Shown here piece after piece: positions 1-6,626 of a stretch of DNA of 9,634 nucleotides (positions are counted from its first letter, which is position 1; every line of letters starts with the position of its first letter). A model generated the notes under the pieces. The model had not been told where the DNA came from and did no database searches. It saw only the letters and a program-made list of their open reading frames with translations. The position numbers and the translations under genes are program-made. The stretch spans positions 1 through 9,634 of the forward strand of contig JAKAMS010000074.1 in assembly GCA_021812745.1 (NCBI GenBank), read 5' to 3'. Source of the stretch: Bacteroidota bacterium. GTDB lineage: Bacteria; Bacteroidota; Ignavibacteria; Ignavibacteriales; Melioribacteraceae.

Positions 1-912
1 GGCAATAAAATAGCACTGCAGAGTTCGCCATTATTTAATGTTTATTTTCTTCTAATGTATGCGCTAATTTTTGCTTACGGCAATTTATCTGGGGAACGGG
101 GAGAGAGAGAATCGGTAAATACAATTTTAAATACCATAATTAATTCTCTTTTTTGTTTTCTCCTTTTATTAATTATTACTCTCGCTAAATTTAGCGATAC
201 AACTGCCATCTCTGAACTAATCAGTTCAATAGTTTTCCTTTTTCTTTCTGTTATTTACTATGAGAAACGAAAAAGTAAATACTCCACGTTCTTTTATGCT
301 ATTCTAGGATATACCGCATTAAGCGTTGCAATAGTGAATAGCTTTCCGAAGCCCGATTATTTTGTTTGGTTGAGCTGGCAAAGTATAATCGTGGTTGCAA
401 CAGCGCTTTGGTTCCGCTCAAAAATTATAATCGTTGCTAACTTTATAATGTATCTGATAATATTCTTCTCTTATCTAGTGTTGGAAGAAAAAATTGGCGT
501 AACTGCTCTAAGTTTTGGAATTGTAGCATTAATAAGCGCGCGTATTTTAAATTGGCAGAAACACCGGCTCGATCTCAAAACTGATGCTATGAGATTATCT
601 TACCTAGGAGCAATGTTCTTCATATTTCCTTACGCACTCTATCATATAGTACCAAAAGATTATGTTGCTCTTTCTTGGACTATAGTTGCAATTGGCTATT
701 ACGTAATGAGTATAATTCTAAAGAATAAAAAGTACAGATGGCTTGCACTCTTAACATTTTTATTAACGGTCGTATATATTCTTTTTGCAGGCACAACAAA
801 TTTAGATCCAAGTTACAGAATTATTTCTTTTATGTTTTTGGGAATAGTATTGTTAGTGATTTCAATTTTATACGCTAAACGGAAGAAAGGAAGTGATCTA
901 ATAAATAATTAA
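1..912 (+). CDS. C-terminal part of a polytopic membrane protein (DUF2339-like?), 5' end outside window
   Basis: The frame is open from base 1 to the TAA at 910-912, giving 303 codons. The first in-frame ATG (position 55) lies inside a hydrophobic helix that already begins around codon 10, and no ribosome site precedes it. I therefore read this as the 3' part of a longer gene. The visible part is almost entirely membrane: about ten or eleven hydrophobic segments separated by short, mostly basic loops, ending in a Lys/Arg-rich tail. The last segment, with a Tyr-Arg-Ile-Ile-Ser-Phe start and a KRKK end, resembles the C-terminus of DUF2339 predicted membrane proteins. That resemblance is from memory and weak. 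No catalytic motif is visible and I assign no function. It ends 30 bases before the preferred start of the cytochrome gene. It has no heme or metal motifs, so a role in the downstream respiratory locus is not indicated. Confidence 0.75.
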   Translation, partial: GNKIALQSSPLFNVYFLLMYALIFAYGNLSGERGERESVNTILNTIINSLFCFLLLLIITLAKFSDTTAISELISSIVFLFLSVIYYEKRKSKYSTFFYAILGYTALSVAIVNSFPKPDYFVWLSWQSIIVVATALWFRSKIIIVANFIMYLIIFFSYLVLEEKIGVTALSFGIVALISARILNWQKHRLDLKTDAMRLSYLGAMFFIFPYALYHIVPKDYVALSWTIVAIGYYVMSIILKNKKYRWLALLTFLLTVVYILFAGTTNLDPSYRIISFMFLGIVLLVISILYAKRKKGSDLINN

Positions 913-942
913 AAAATACACAAAGTAATGGCGGACATATTC

Positions 943-1692
943 ATGAAAAAATTTCTACAAAAGATTCCGGAACAAGTTAAACGCCTATCAATACTTTTGG
1001 TTGTTGTGGTGGTTGTCTTTATTGTAGCTCAATCGCTTCTTACTCCTAAAGATTTTGGTCTGATAGGTCATTACCGCGCCACTTCAGTTCAAAACAATGC
1101 CAACAAAAAAATGCAGTATGCCGGTCAGGAAGCATGCAGTGACTGCCATGAAGATATGTGGAAAATTAAAAATGCAGGATATCATAAAAATCTTTCATGC
1201 GAAGTATGCCACGGACCATCACTTAATCACGTTAATGAACCGGATCAATTCAAACCGGAAAAACCGATGGGAAGAAATTTTTGCCCTGTCTGTCATGAAT
1301 ATAATCCTTCACGTCCAACGGGTTTTCCTCAAATAGTATCTGCATCACACAATCCCAGAAAATTTTGTATTACATGCCATAACCCTCACAATCCAACTCC
1401 TCCACAGACGCCGAAAGATTGTTCTGCTTGCCATGCTGAAATATCAAATGCTAAATCTGTTTCGAGCCATATGGATATACCATGTACAAAATGTCACGAA
1501 ACTTCTGAGAAGCACAGACTAAGTCCGAGGGAATTTTTACCAACCAAACCAACTCAACGAGAATTCTGCGGACAGTGTCACTCTAAAGACGCAAAAGCCG
1601 ATGAATCAATTCCAAGAATAAATATGGATACTCACGAGCCGAGATACGTTTGCTGGCAATGTCACTACCCACATTTACCGGAGGCACAATAA
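943..1692 (+). CDS. Membrane-anchored octaheme cytochrome c (duplicated tetraheme unit)
   Basis: This 249-residue protein has a basic N-terminus (MKKFLQK) followed by one hydrophobic, Val-rich segment at about residues 16-30. That segment is either an uncleaved anchor or a signal peptide, and it places the rest outside the cytoplasmic membrane. Eight CXXCH c-heme sites start at residues 65, 86, 114, 142, 160, 181, 209 and 237. The two sets of four have identical spacing, so the protein is a tandem tetraheme duplication. The last heme of each set is followed by a CHxPH pattern. An in-frame ATG at 928 would add five residues. I prefer 943 because GGCGGA sits seven bases upstream and the charged signal region starts there. 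The stop overlaps the next start by one base (TAATG), so it is co-translated with the Fe-S protein. By analogy with NrfB or DsrJ in NrfBCD and DsrJOP systems, it probably exchanges electrons with the Fe-S/NrfD pair; the direction is not visible. Confidence 0.9.
   Translation: MKKFLQKIPEQVKRLSILLVVVVVVFIVAQSLLTPKDFGLIGHYRATSVQNNANKKMQYAGQEACSDCHEDMWKIKNAGYHKNLSCEVCHGPSLNHVNEPDQFKPEKPMGRNFCPVCHEYNPSRPTGFPQIVSASHNPRKFCITCHNPHNPTPPQTPKDCSACHAEISNAKSVSSHMDIPCTKCHETSEKHRLSPREFLPTKPTQREFCGQCHSKDAKADESIPRINMDTHEPRYVCWQCHYPHLPEAQ
1135..1389 (+). repeat. Tetraheme repeat unit 1 of the octaheme cytochrome
   Basis: This is the first 85-codon unit, from the first heme Cys to the His of the CHNPH motif (residues 65-149). 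Heme cysteines lie at offsets 0, 21, 49 and 77. A gap-free comparison with unit 2 by hand gives 31 identical positions of 85, 12 of which are the CXXCH residues themselves. Confidence 0.85.
1420..1674 (+). repeat. Tetraheme repeat unit 2 of the octaheme cytochrome
   Basis: This is the second 85-codon unit (residues 160-244). Heme cysteines lie at the same offsets 0, 21, 49 and 77, and it ends in CHYPH. Non-heme identities with unit 1 include the KP pair and the Arg-x-Phe before heme 3, and the His-x-Pro-Arg before heme 4. A ten-residue linker containing a Pro/Thr-rich stretch separates the units. The DNA has diverged, so the duplication is old. Confidence 0.85.
1680..1684 (+). promoter_or_regulatory. 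Ribosome binding site (GGAGG) for the Fe-S protein
   Basis: GGAGG lies seven bases before the ATG at 1692. This fixes 1692 rather than the in-frame ATG at 1650, which would lie inside the cytochrome gene and spoil the Tat signal's position at the N-terminus. Confidence 0.8.
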
Positions 1693-2486
1693 TGGACAAG
1701 AATGTAAATCAAACAGATAAAAAAGTTGAGCGAAGAAATTTTCTAAAGAAGCTGGCAATACTTGCTCTTGCACCAATTGCGTTTGGGTTTCTCGGATCAA
1801 CGGATAAATTAAAAACTATAAAAAAATGGATGTTGGAAAACGGATACGTGCCCAGCAACCACAAATGGGGAATGGGCATAGATATAAACAAGTGTATTGG
1901 TTGCGGCAGATGCGCCGTTGCTTGTAAAAATGAAAATAATGTTCCCAAAGAACCTTTCTTCTTTAGAACTTGGGTTGAACGTTATCGAATTTATGAAGAC
2001 GGAGATATTCAAGTTGATAGTCCGAATGGTTCTATAGATGGATTCGAAAATTCGCGTACAGACAAAAAAATGTTGAGAAGTTTCTTCGTTCCTAAAATTT
2101 GTAATCATTGTGAAAATCCTCCTTGTGTACAAGTTTGTCCTGTAGGGGCAACTTTTAAGGGTGAGGATGGAGTTGTTTTGGTTGACTCGGATTACTGCGT
2201 AGGATGCAGATATTGTATACAAGCATGCCCTTACGGTGCAAGATTCTTACATCCAGTAACACATACAGCTGAAAAATGTACATTCTGTTATCATAGAATT
2301 GTACAGGGTAAATTGCCGGCGTGTGTTGAAGTGTGCCCTACTCAGGCAAGAGTTTTTGGCGAGTTGAATAAAAAAGCAAGTCCGTTAGTTCGTTTCTTAA
2401 GAATGAATAAAATTGGAGTTCTTAAACCATCATTAAACACCGAACCAAAAGTTTATTATGCTAACTTAGATATGGAGGTAAAATAA
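1692..2486 (+). CDS. Tat-exported ferredoxin-type subunit with four [4Fe-4S] clusters (NrfC/DsrO/HybA-like)
   Basis: This 264-residue electron-transfer subunit opens with a twin-arginine signal: Arg14-Arg15 followed by NFLKK and a hydrophobic stretch to about residue 34. Sixteen cysteines form four cluster-binding groups. They are CxxCxxCxxxC at 68-78, CxxCxxxxCxxxC at 137-149, CxxCxxCxxxC followed by Pro at 169-179, and CxxC...CxxxCP at 196-215. This arrangement is that of the NrfC/DsrO/PsrB/HybA family, which normally partners an NrfD-type membrane protein. The Tat signal argues that it is folded with its clusters in the cytoplasm and works on the outer face, next to the octaheme protein. 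There is no obvious Ala-x-Ala cleavage site, so it may stay anchored. It overlaps the upstream gene by one base, and the NrfD start follows two bases after its stop. The trio is almost certainly one transcript and one complex. Confidence 0.92.
   Translation: MDKNVNQTDKKVERRNFLKKLAILALAPIAFGFLGSTDKLKTIKKWMLENGYVPSNHKWGMGIDINKCIGCGRCAVACKNENNVPKEPFFFRTWVERYRIYEDGDIQVDSPNGSIDGFENSRTDKKMLRSFFVPKICNHCENPPCVQVCPVGATFKGEDGVVLVDSDYCVGCRYCIQACPYGARFLHPVTHTAEKCTFCYHRIVQGKLPACVEVCPTQARVFGELNKKASPLVRFLRMNKIGVLKPSLNTEPKVYYANLDMEVK
2474..2478 (+). promoter_or_regulatory. Ribosome binding site (GGAGG) supporting a TTG start
   Basis: GGAGG is embedded in the last codons of the Fe-S gene, ten bases before the TTG at 2489. 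No ATG in the NrfD frame lies near the expected N-terminus, so this site is the main evidence for the TTG initiation codon. Confidence 0.7.
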
Positions 2487-2488
2487 CA

Positions 2489-3682
2489 TTGGAAGAGCTC
2501 ATACAGCATTTGACGCCAATACTTAAGGAAATATGGGGCTATATTTTTCCAAATGAAATTGAACTCCATTGGGGAATTCTTATAGTATTATATCCTTATT
2601 TGACAGGATTAGTTGCCGGTGCATTTATATTGGCATCGTTAGTTAAGGTCTTCAACGTAAAAGAACTTCAGCCTACATACCGTTTAGCAATGCTTACTGC
2701 AATGTCATTTTTAATTGTTGCTCCTCTTCCATTACTTGCGCACTTAGGTCATCCTGAAAGGGCATACGAAATATTGATTACGCCTAACAGCACTTCTGCA
2801 ATGGCAATGTTCGGTTTTGTATATGCATGGTATTTAATGGCAGTTCTATGTTTAGAGATTTGGTTTGAATATAGAAGAGATATAATTCTTTGGTCTCAAA
2901 AAGAAACCGGAATCAAAAAATGGATTCATAAAATTGTTTCTCTCTTTTCAAAAGATATTTCAGAGAAAGCAGTTCACTTCGATAAAAAATGGGTAAAGAT
3001 CATTACTATAATTGGTATTCCTTCTGCTTTTCTTTTGCACGGTTATGTAGGATTTATCTTTGGTTCTATCAAAGCAAATCCGTGGTGGTCAAGTGTGTTA
3101 ATGCCAATTGTGTTTTTGTTCTCTGCAATTGTTTCCGGTATAGCAATGGTATTAATTCTCTATATGATAATAACACCTTTTCGCGGTAAAGAGCTGGACA
3201 TTTTGTGCCTTGATAAATTAGCAAGTTATCTCTTCTATGCAATGATCATAGATTTCTCTCTTGAAGCGCTGGATTTTGTACACCGTGTTTATGAATCCGA
3301 AGAGTCAATTAAAATTTTAGCATACCTTGTCTCTAACAAATTATTCGTTAGTCTAATTGTAATTCAACTTTTCATGGGAATGCTTATTCCGCTTTTGATG
3401 ATAGCGCTAATTAAAATCTTAAAATCGCCTCCGGATTTGAAGAAAATGATTTACTTCATTTCAGCTATTCTTGTGCAAGTAGGAATATTTTCCACACGAT
3501 GGAATATTGTAATTGGGGGGCAATTATTCTCAAAAAGCTTCAGAGGATTGACTGTCTATAAAATAACATTTTTTGGCTTGGAAGGATTTTTTGCGGCGGT
3601 AGTTATATTTTGTCTTCCATTCATAATCCTGTATATTCTTACAAAGATTCTTCCGCCATGGGAAGAAGCTAGAAATTCTTGA
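2489..3682 (+). CDS. NrfD/PsrC-family integral membrane quinone-reactive subunit
   Basis: This polytopic membrane protein of 397 residues begins at TTG. Family-like marks are a first helix with the Tyr-x-Leu-x-Gly-Leu-x-Ala-Gly type pattern (residues 35-44), the HLGHPER loop at 85-91, a helix carrying LHGYVGF at 183-189, and ANPWW at 196-200 leading into the next helix. Together these are typical of NrfD/DsrP/ActC/PsrC proteins, which bind menaquinone or menaquinol and pass electrons to or from an attached Fe-S subunit. About eight to ten helices can be drawn. A basic, soluble-looking loop lies at about residues 128-168. It follows the Fe-S gene by two bases. No molybdopterin catalytic subunit is nearby, so the module looks more like NrfBCD or DsrJOP than polysulfide reductase. 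Reaction direction (quinol oxidation or quinone reduction) cannot be read from sequence. Confidence 0.88.
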   Translation: MEELIQHLTPILKEIWGYIFPNEIELHWGILIVLYPYLTGLVAGAFILASLVKVFNVKELQPTYRLAMLTAMSFLIVAPLPLLAHLGHPERAYEILITPNSTSAMAMFGFVYAWYLMAVLCLEIWFEYRRDIILWSQKETGIKKWIHKIVSLFSKDISEKAVHFDKKWVKIITIIGIPSAFLLHGYVGFIFGSIKANPWWSSVLMPIVFLFSAIVSGIAMVLILYMIITPFRGKELDILCLDKLASYLFYAMIIDFSLEALDFVHRVYESEESIKILAYLVSNKLFVSLIVIQLFMGMLIPLLMIALIKILKSPPDLKKMIYFISAILVQVGIFSTRWNIVIGGQLFSKSFRGLTVYKITFFGLEGFFAAVVIFCLPFIILYILTKILPPWEEARNS

Positions 3683-3696
3683 AAGAAGAATTTTTA
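3670..3696 (+). other. A+T-rich hairpin across the NrfD stop codon
   Basis: TAGAAATTCTT and AAGAATTTTTA can pair over 11 positions (one G-U) around the five-base loop GAAAG. The TGA stop at 3680-3682 lies at the stem/loop junction. The stem is weak in GC and has no clean T-run after it, so it is at best an attenuator or RNA-processing element between the NrfD trio and the Rieske/b genes. Confidence 0.35.
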
Positions 3697-3709
3697 TAAT
3701 AATTAATTG

Positions 3710-3731
3710 AATTCATCATCAAAAATGAATT
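3710..3731 (+). other. Small inverted repeat just before the Rieske start
   Basis: AATTCAT (3710-3716) and ATGAATT (3725-3731) are perfect inverted arms with an eight-base loop, ending four bases before the preferred ATG. No good ribosome site is visible here. The arms could form a translational hairpin or an operator-like palindrome, or could be chance in A+T-rich DNA. Confidence 0.25.
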
Positions 3732-3735
3732 GGTT

Positions 3736-4167
3736 ATGAAATTAGATAGAAGAAAATTTCTGAATACGCTTTTAGGTGTTGGAGGAATCGGCGGAATCTT
3801 AGCTGTGTTTTATCCAATCTTTTCATTCTTGATTCCACCCAAAAGCGCCGAACCAAAAGTGAATTCTGTTAAAGCTGGTTTGAGTTCCGAGTTTCCTACC
3901 AATAGTTATAAGATTATAAAGTTTGGTAGAAAGCCGGTAATTTTAATTAAAACAGAAGACAATCAATACAAAGCACTCTCTGCCAGTTGTACGCATTTAG
4001 ACTGCATTGTTCAATATAAAAGTGATACAAAGCAGATCTGGTGTGCCTGTCATAATGGAATTTACGATCTGAACGGACGTAACGTTTCGGGACCGCCTCC
4101 AAGACCTCTTGAAGAGTATGATGTAAAAGTAGTTAGAGAAGAGATTGTAATTACTAAAATGGGTTAA
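3736..4167 (+). CDS. Rieske [2Fe-2S] protein of a cytochrome bc-type complex
   Basis: This 143-residue protein (a TTG at 3730 would add two residues) has a twin-arginine signal-anchor: DRRKFLN at residues 4-10, then a Gly-rich hydrophobic helix to about residue 35. The cluster domain has CTHLDC at 85-90 and CACHNGIYD at 103-111. Cluster ligands are Cys85, His87, Cys103 and His106, with Cys90 and Cys105 as the disulfide pair. A Pro-rich loop (GPPPRPL) at 119-125 matches the Pro loop of bc1/b6f Rieske proteins. The second loop lacks the usual Ser after CHG: Ser is replaced by Gly108, while Tyr110 is kept. The first loop has Asp89 where Gly is usual. It takes the first electron in quinol oxidation at the outer-side site, working with the cytochrome b encoded three bases downstream. 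The length is short but complete for a minimal menaquinol-type Rieske. Confidence 0.93.
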   Translation: MKLDRRKFLNTLLGVGGIGGILAVFYPIFSFLIPPKSAEPKVNSVKAGLSSEFPTNSYKIIKFGRKPVILIKTEDNQYKALSASCTHLDCIVQYKSDTKQIWCACHNGIYDLNGRNVSGPPPRPLEEYDVKVVREEIVITKMG

Positions 4168-4170
4168 AAA

Positions 4171-5253
4171 ATGACCGGGAATTTTGGAAATAAAATTATT
4201 TCATGGATTGATGAGCGGTATGATATATCGCCATTAAGAAATATGCTAAAGCATAAAAAGGTTCCTGTCCACAAACATTCAATGTGGTATTATATGGGCG
4301 GGGTAACACTTTTTTTATTTGTGGTTCAGTTACTTACCGGGATACTTCTGCTTCTATATTATAGACCGGGCGAAGACAATGCTTACGAAAGTGTCCGCTT
4401 CATTGTTACAGAAGTTAGATTCGGATGGCTGATCAGAAATGTACACAGTTGGTCGGCGAATTTATTAGTTCTGTTTGCTTTTATTCATATGTTCAGTGTT
4501 TTCTTCTCTAAAGCATACGAAAAACCGCGTGAGTTAACGTGGGTAACAGGATTTATCGTTTTGGTCTTTACCCTTGCGTTCGGATTTAGCGGCTATCTTT
4601 TGCCATGGAATGAACTTGCATATTTTGCAACAAAGGTTGGCACAGATATAGTCGGAGTAGTTCCTGTAATTGGAGAGCCGTTAAAAATATTTTTGCGCGG
4701 CGGCGAAGATGTAACCGGTGCAACTCTTTCACGGTTCTTTGGCATTCACGTTGCAATTCTTCCTGCCATATTTACAGTTTTTTTAACATTGCATTTATTG
4801 TTTATTCAGCGTCAAGGAATGCACGAACCGGAACATTTCAAAAACTTGCCGGAAGAAAAGAAAAAGTATATTCCTTTCTTTCCGGATTTTGCTTTGAAAG
4901 ATCTTCTTTTATGGGTCATTGTTTTTAATATTTTGATTTTCCTGGCTCTCTATTTTCCGTGGGAATTAGGAAACAAGGCAGATGCATTTGCCGCGGCACC
5001 GGCAGGAATAAGACCGGAATGGTATTTTATGTTCATGTTCCAATCGCTGAAACTTCTTCCGGCACACATTTTATTTCTAGAAGGCGAATTGCTGGGAGTA
5101 TTATTTTTTGGCGCTGCGGGTTTTGTATGGATGTTAATTCCTTACATCAAAGTAAAACATAAACCTAATTGGAAAATTCAGCCCCTAACTTTAATTGGAA
5201 TTATTATTGTAGCGTTCATAGTGATAATGACCGTAATAGGTTACTTAGTATAG
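4171..5253 (+). CDS. Cytochrome b, b6 and subunit IV in one chain
   Basis: This 360-residue membrane protein carries the diheme b6 part and the subunit IV part in one polypeptide. Heme b ligands are His92 and His106 in one helix (13 residues between) and His193 and His208 in another (14 between). The 14-residue spacing is the b6f/menaquinol-type pattern; bc1 has 13. PEWYF at 282-286, the quinol-oxidation-site motif, is present with the family's PEWYF spelling. The GGVTL motif at 43-47 aligns with the b6 region that carries the cysteine for heme cn, but Tyr41 stands at that position, so a covalent cn heme is not predicted. About seven or eight helices fit, fewer than the eight plus tail of full bc1 cytochrome b. 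It follows the Rieske gene by three bases and precedes the nonaheme gene by 11. Together these three are the core of a quinol:cytochrome c oxidoreductase without cytochrome c1 or f. Confidence 0.94.
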   Translation: MTGNFGNKIISWIDERYDISPLRNMLKHKKVPVHKHSMWYYMGGVTLFLFVVQLLTGILLLLYYRPGEDNAYESVRFIVTEVRFGWLIRNVHSWSANLLVLFAFIHMFSVFFSKAYEKPRELTWVTGFIVLVFTLAFGFSGYLLPWNELAYFATKVGTDIVGVVPVIGEPLKIFLRGGEDVTGATLSRFFGIHVAILPAIFTVFLTLHLLFIQRQGMHEPEHFKNLPEEKKKYIPFFPDFALKDLLLWVIVFNILIFLALYFPWELGNKADAFAAAPAGIRPEWYFMFMFQSLKLLPAHILFLEGELLGVLFFGAAGFVWMLIPYIKVKHKPNWKIQPLTLIGIIIVAFIVIMTVIGYLV

Positions 5254-5256
5254 GGA
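5252..5256 (+). promoter_or_regulatory. Ribosome binding site (AGGGA) for the nonaheme cytochrome
   Basis: AGGGA overlaps the cytochrome b stop codon and lies eight bases before the ATG at 5265. This supports 5265 rather than an in-frame ATG at 5169 inside cytochrome b. Confidence 0.6.
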
Positions 5257-5264
5257 ATAATAAC

Positions 5265-6542
5265 ATGAGAACAAGATTTTTTCACGTATTAATATATTTT
5301 ATAACAATTTCATCTCTACTCGGTGTTGTTATTTCCGGACAGAAGGAAAATAAAAATATTCAGAGTTCCCAAGAAGATCATTGTTATACATGTCATAAAG
5401 AAAATGATAATCTGCCAAAAGATTTTTCAGAAAACGACACACACCGTCACGCAAACATTTCATGTTCATCTTGCCATGGCGGAGACCCCACCAGCGATGA
5501 TCAAGAAGTTGCAATGAGTCCTGCAAAGGGATTTGTTGGCGTTCCAAAACATAAAGACATTCCTAAATTTTGCGGTAAGTGCCATTCGAATATTAACATC
5601 ATGAGAGTATTTCAGCCAAGAATAGCAACAGATCAGGTTGAACAATATTACACAAGCATGCATGGTAAAAAACTTTTAGCTGGTGACGAAAATGTTGCAG
5701 AATGTGCCAGTTGTCATTCGGCTCACGCGATACTTCCCGCAAAAGATCCGCGCTCAACTGTTTATGCGTTAAATGTTCCGGCAACATGCAATAAATGTCA
5801 CGGCAATTCAGAGTTGATGAAAAAATATAATCTCCCGAGCAACCAACTGGAAGAATATTCCAAAAGCGTTCACGGGGTCGCACTTCTTAAAATGAAAGAC
5901 ACAGGTGCACCTGCTTGTAATGATTGTCATGGCAATCATGGTGCAATGCCTCCGGGAGTTACATCAATTTCCCATGTGTGCGGAACCTGCCATGTGAGCA
6001 ATATGGAATATTTCAACGCGACAAGAATGGCAAAAGCATTTGAAGAACAAGATTTTCATGGATGCGAACAGTGCCACGGAAATCATGCTGTGTTAAAACC
6101 ATCTGATGAAATGGTCGGTGTTGGTAAAGATTCGAAATGTGTTGACTGCCATTCATCGGGCGATGAGGGTTATGCCGTAGCGAAAGGGATCTATTCATCG
6201 CTGACAAATTTGAAAAATCGGTTCTCTTTGGCAGAAGCAAAATATTTAGATGTTAAGAAGAAAGGAATGAATGATGTTGAAATTGGATTCCTGCTTCAAG
6301 ATGCTAATCAAGCCCTGATTCAATCAAGAACATTGATTCATACTTTTGATTCGACTAAAGTTGGCGCTAAGACAAAAGAAGGTATTGATATTTCTAATAA
6401 AGCTTCTTTGCTGGCACAAAAAGAAATTGATGAATATTATTCACGAAGAAATGGTTTTGCTGTTGCAACTTTAGTCTTTCTTTTAGTTGTCATAGCGCTT
6501 TATTTCAAAATAAAAGACAAAGAGAAAAAAACCAATAAATAA
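5265..6542 (+). CDS. Nonaheme cytochrome c with C-terminal membrane anchor
   Basis: This 425-residue protein starts with a signal peptide (basic MRTR, hydrophobic to about residue 24). Nine CXXCH sites begin at residues 40, 67, 103, 147, 175, 218, 239, 267 and 292. Three of them (147, 218, 267) have the form CXXCHxxH followed shortly by Pro, and each is followed by another CXXCH. This gives three paired-heme modules preceded by three single sites. Residues 128-179 and 198-243 are recognisably related (Tyr, Ser, HG, LL, then two hemes). After the last heme comes a helical, heme-free domain (about 303-393), then one transmembrane helix at about 396-414 and a basic tail facing the cytoplasm. With no cytochrome c1 or f in the cluster, this is the likely redox partner that takes electrons from the Rieske/cytochrome b core. 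That role is inferred from position. I do not recognise a named family beyond multiheme cytochrome c. Confidence 0.92.
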   Translation: MRTRFFHVLIYFITISSLLGVVISGQKENKNIQSSQEDHCYTCHKENDNLPKDFSENDTHRHANISCSSCHGGDPTSDDQEVAMSPAKGFVGVPKHKDIPKFCGKCHSNINIMRVFQPRIATDQVEQYYTSMHGKKLLAGDENVAECASCHSAHAILPAKDPRSTVYALNVPATCNKCHGNSELMKKYNLPSNQLEEYSKSVHGVALLKMKDTGAPACNDCHGNHGAMPPGVTSISHVCGTCHVSNMEYFNATRMAKAFEEQDFHGCEQCHGNHAVLKPSDEMVGVGKDSKCVDCHSSGDEGYAVAKGIYSSLTNLKNRFSLAEAKYLDVKKKGMNDVEIGFLLQDANQALIQSRTLIHTFDSTKVGAKTKEGIDISNKASLLAQKEIDEYYSRRNGFAVATLVFLLVVIALYFKIKDKEKKTNK

Positions 6543-6573
6543 TAGACCACTCTAACCGTCAAATACTTGCTAT

Positions 6574-6616
6574 CAGGGGTCAGAAAATAAGTTTTTTGGA
6601 TTTTTAGCTGACTCTG
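6574..6616 (+). other. Imperfect hairpin after the nonaheme gene
   Basis: CAGGGGTCAG (6574-6583) pairs imperfectly with CTGACTCTG (6608-6616): five perfect pairs GTCAG/CTGAC, a small bulge, then three more. AAAA at 6584-6587 can also pair with the T-run at 6601-6605 inside the loop. No terminal T-run follows, so this is not a standard terminator. It overlaps the promoter-like element described separately. Confidence 0.3.
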
Positions 6617-6626
6617 GTTAAGTTTG
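6595..6626 (+). promoter_or_regulatory. Bacteroidota-type promoter before the heptaheme gene
   Basis: TTTG at 6595-6598 is separated by 20 bases from TAAGTTTG at 6619-6626. This matches the Bacteroidota primary-sigma consensus (TTTG, about 19-21, TAnnTTTG). It would start transcription near 6633 and give a leader of about 60 bases, including AAGGA at 6686-6690, five bases before the ATG. Whether this organism uses that consensus is assumed, not shown. Confidence 0.5.

Noticed and set aside
1650..1691. Extended start of the Fe-S protein inside the octaheme gene
   Set aside because: The ATG at 1692 has GGAGG seven bases upstream and places the Tat motif correctly.
1809..2222. 137-codon open frame on the minus strand inside the Fe-S gene
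   Set aside because: It lies wholly opposite a gene with clear cluster motifs, has no ribosome site and no recognisable domain, and is a shadow of the coding strand.
3695..3700. TATAAT as a sigma-70 -10 box before the Rieske gene
   Set aside because: No -35 element at about 17 bases; the only TTGAAA is ten bases away and inside the hairpin. The hexamer is expected by chance in such A+T-rich DNA.
5169..5264. N-terminal extension of the nonaheme cytochrome from an ATG inside cytochrome b
   Set aside because: It would put 32 polar residues before a normal signal peptide; the ATG at 5265 has AGGGA at the right distance.
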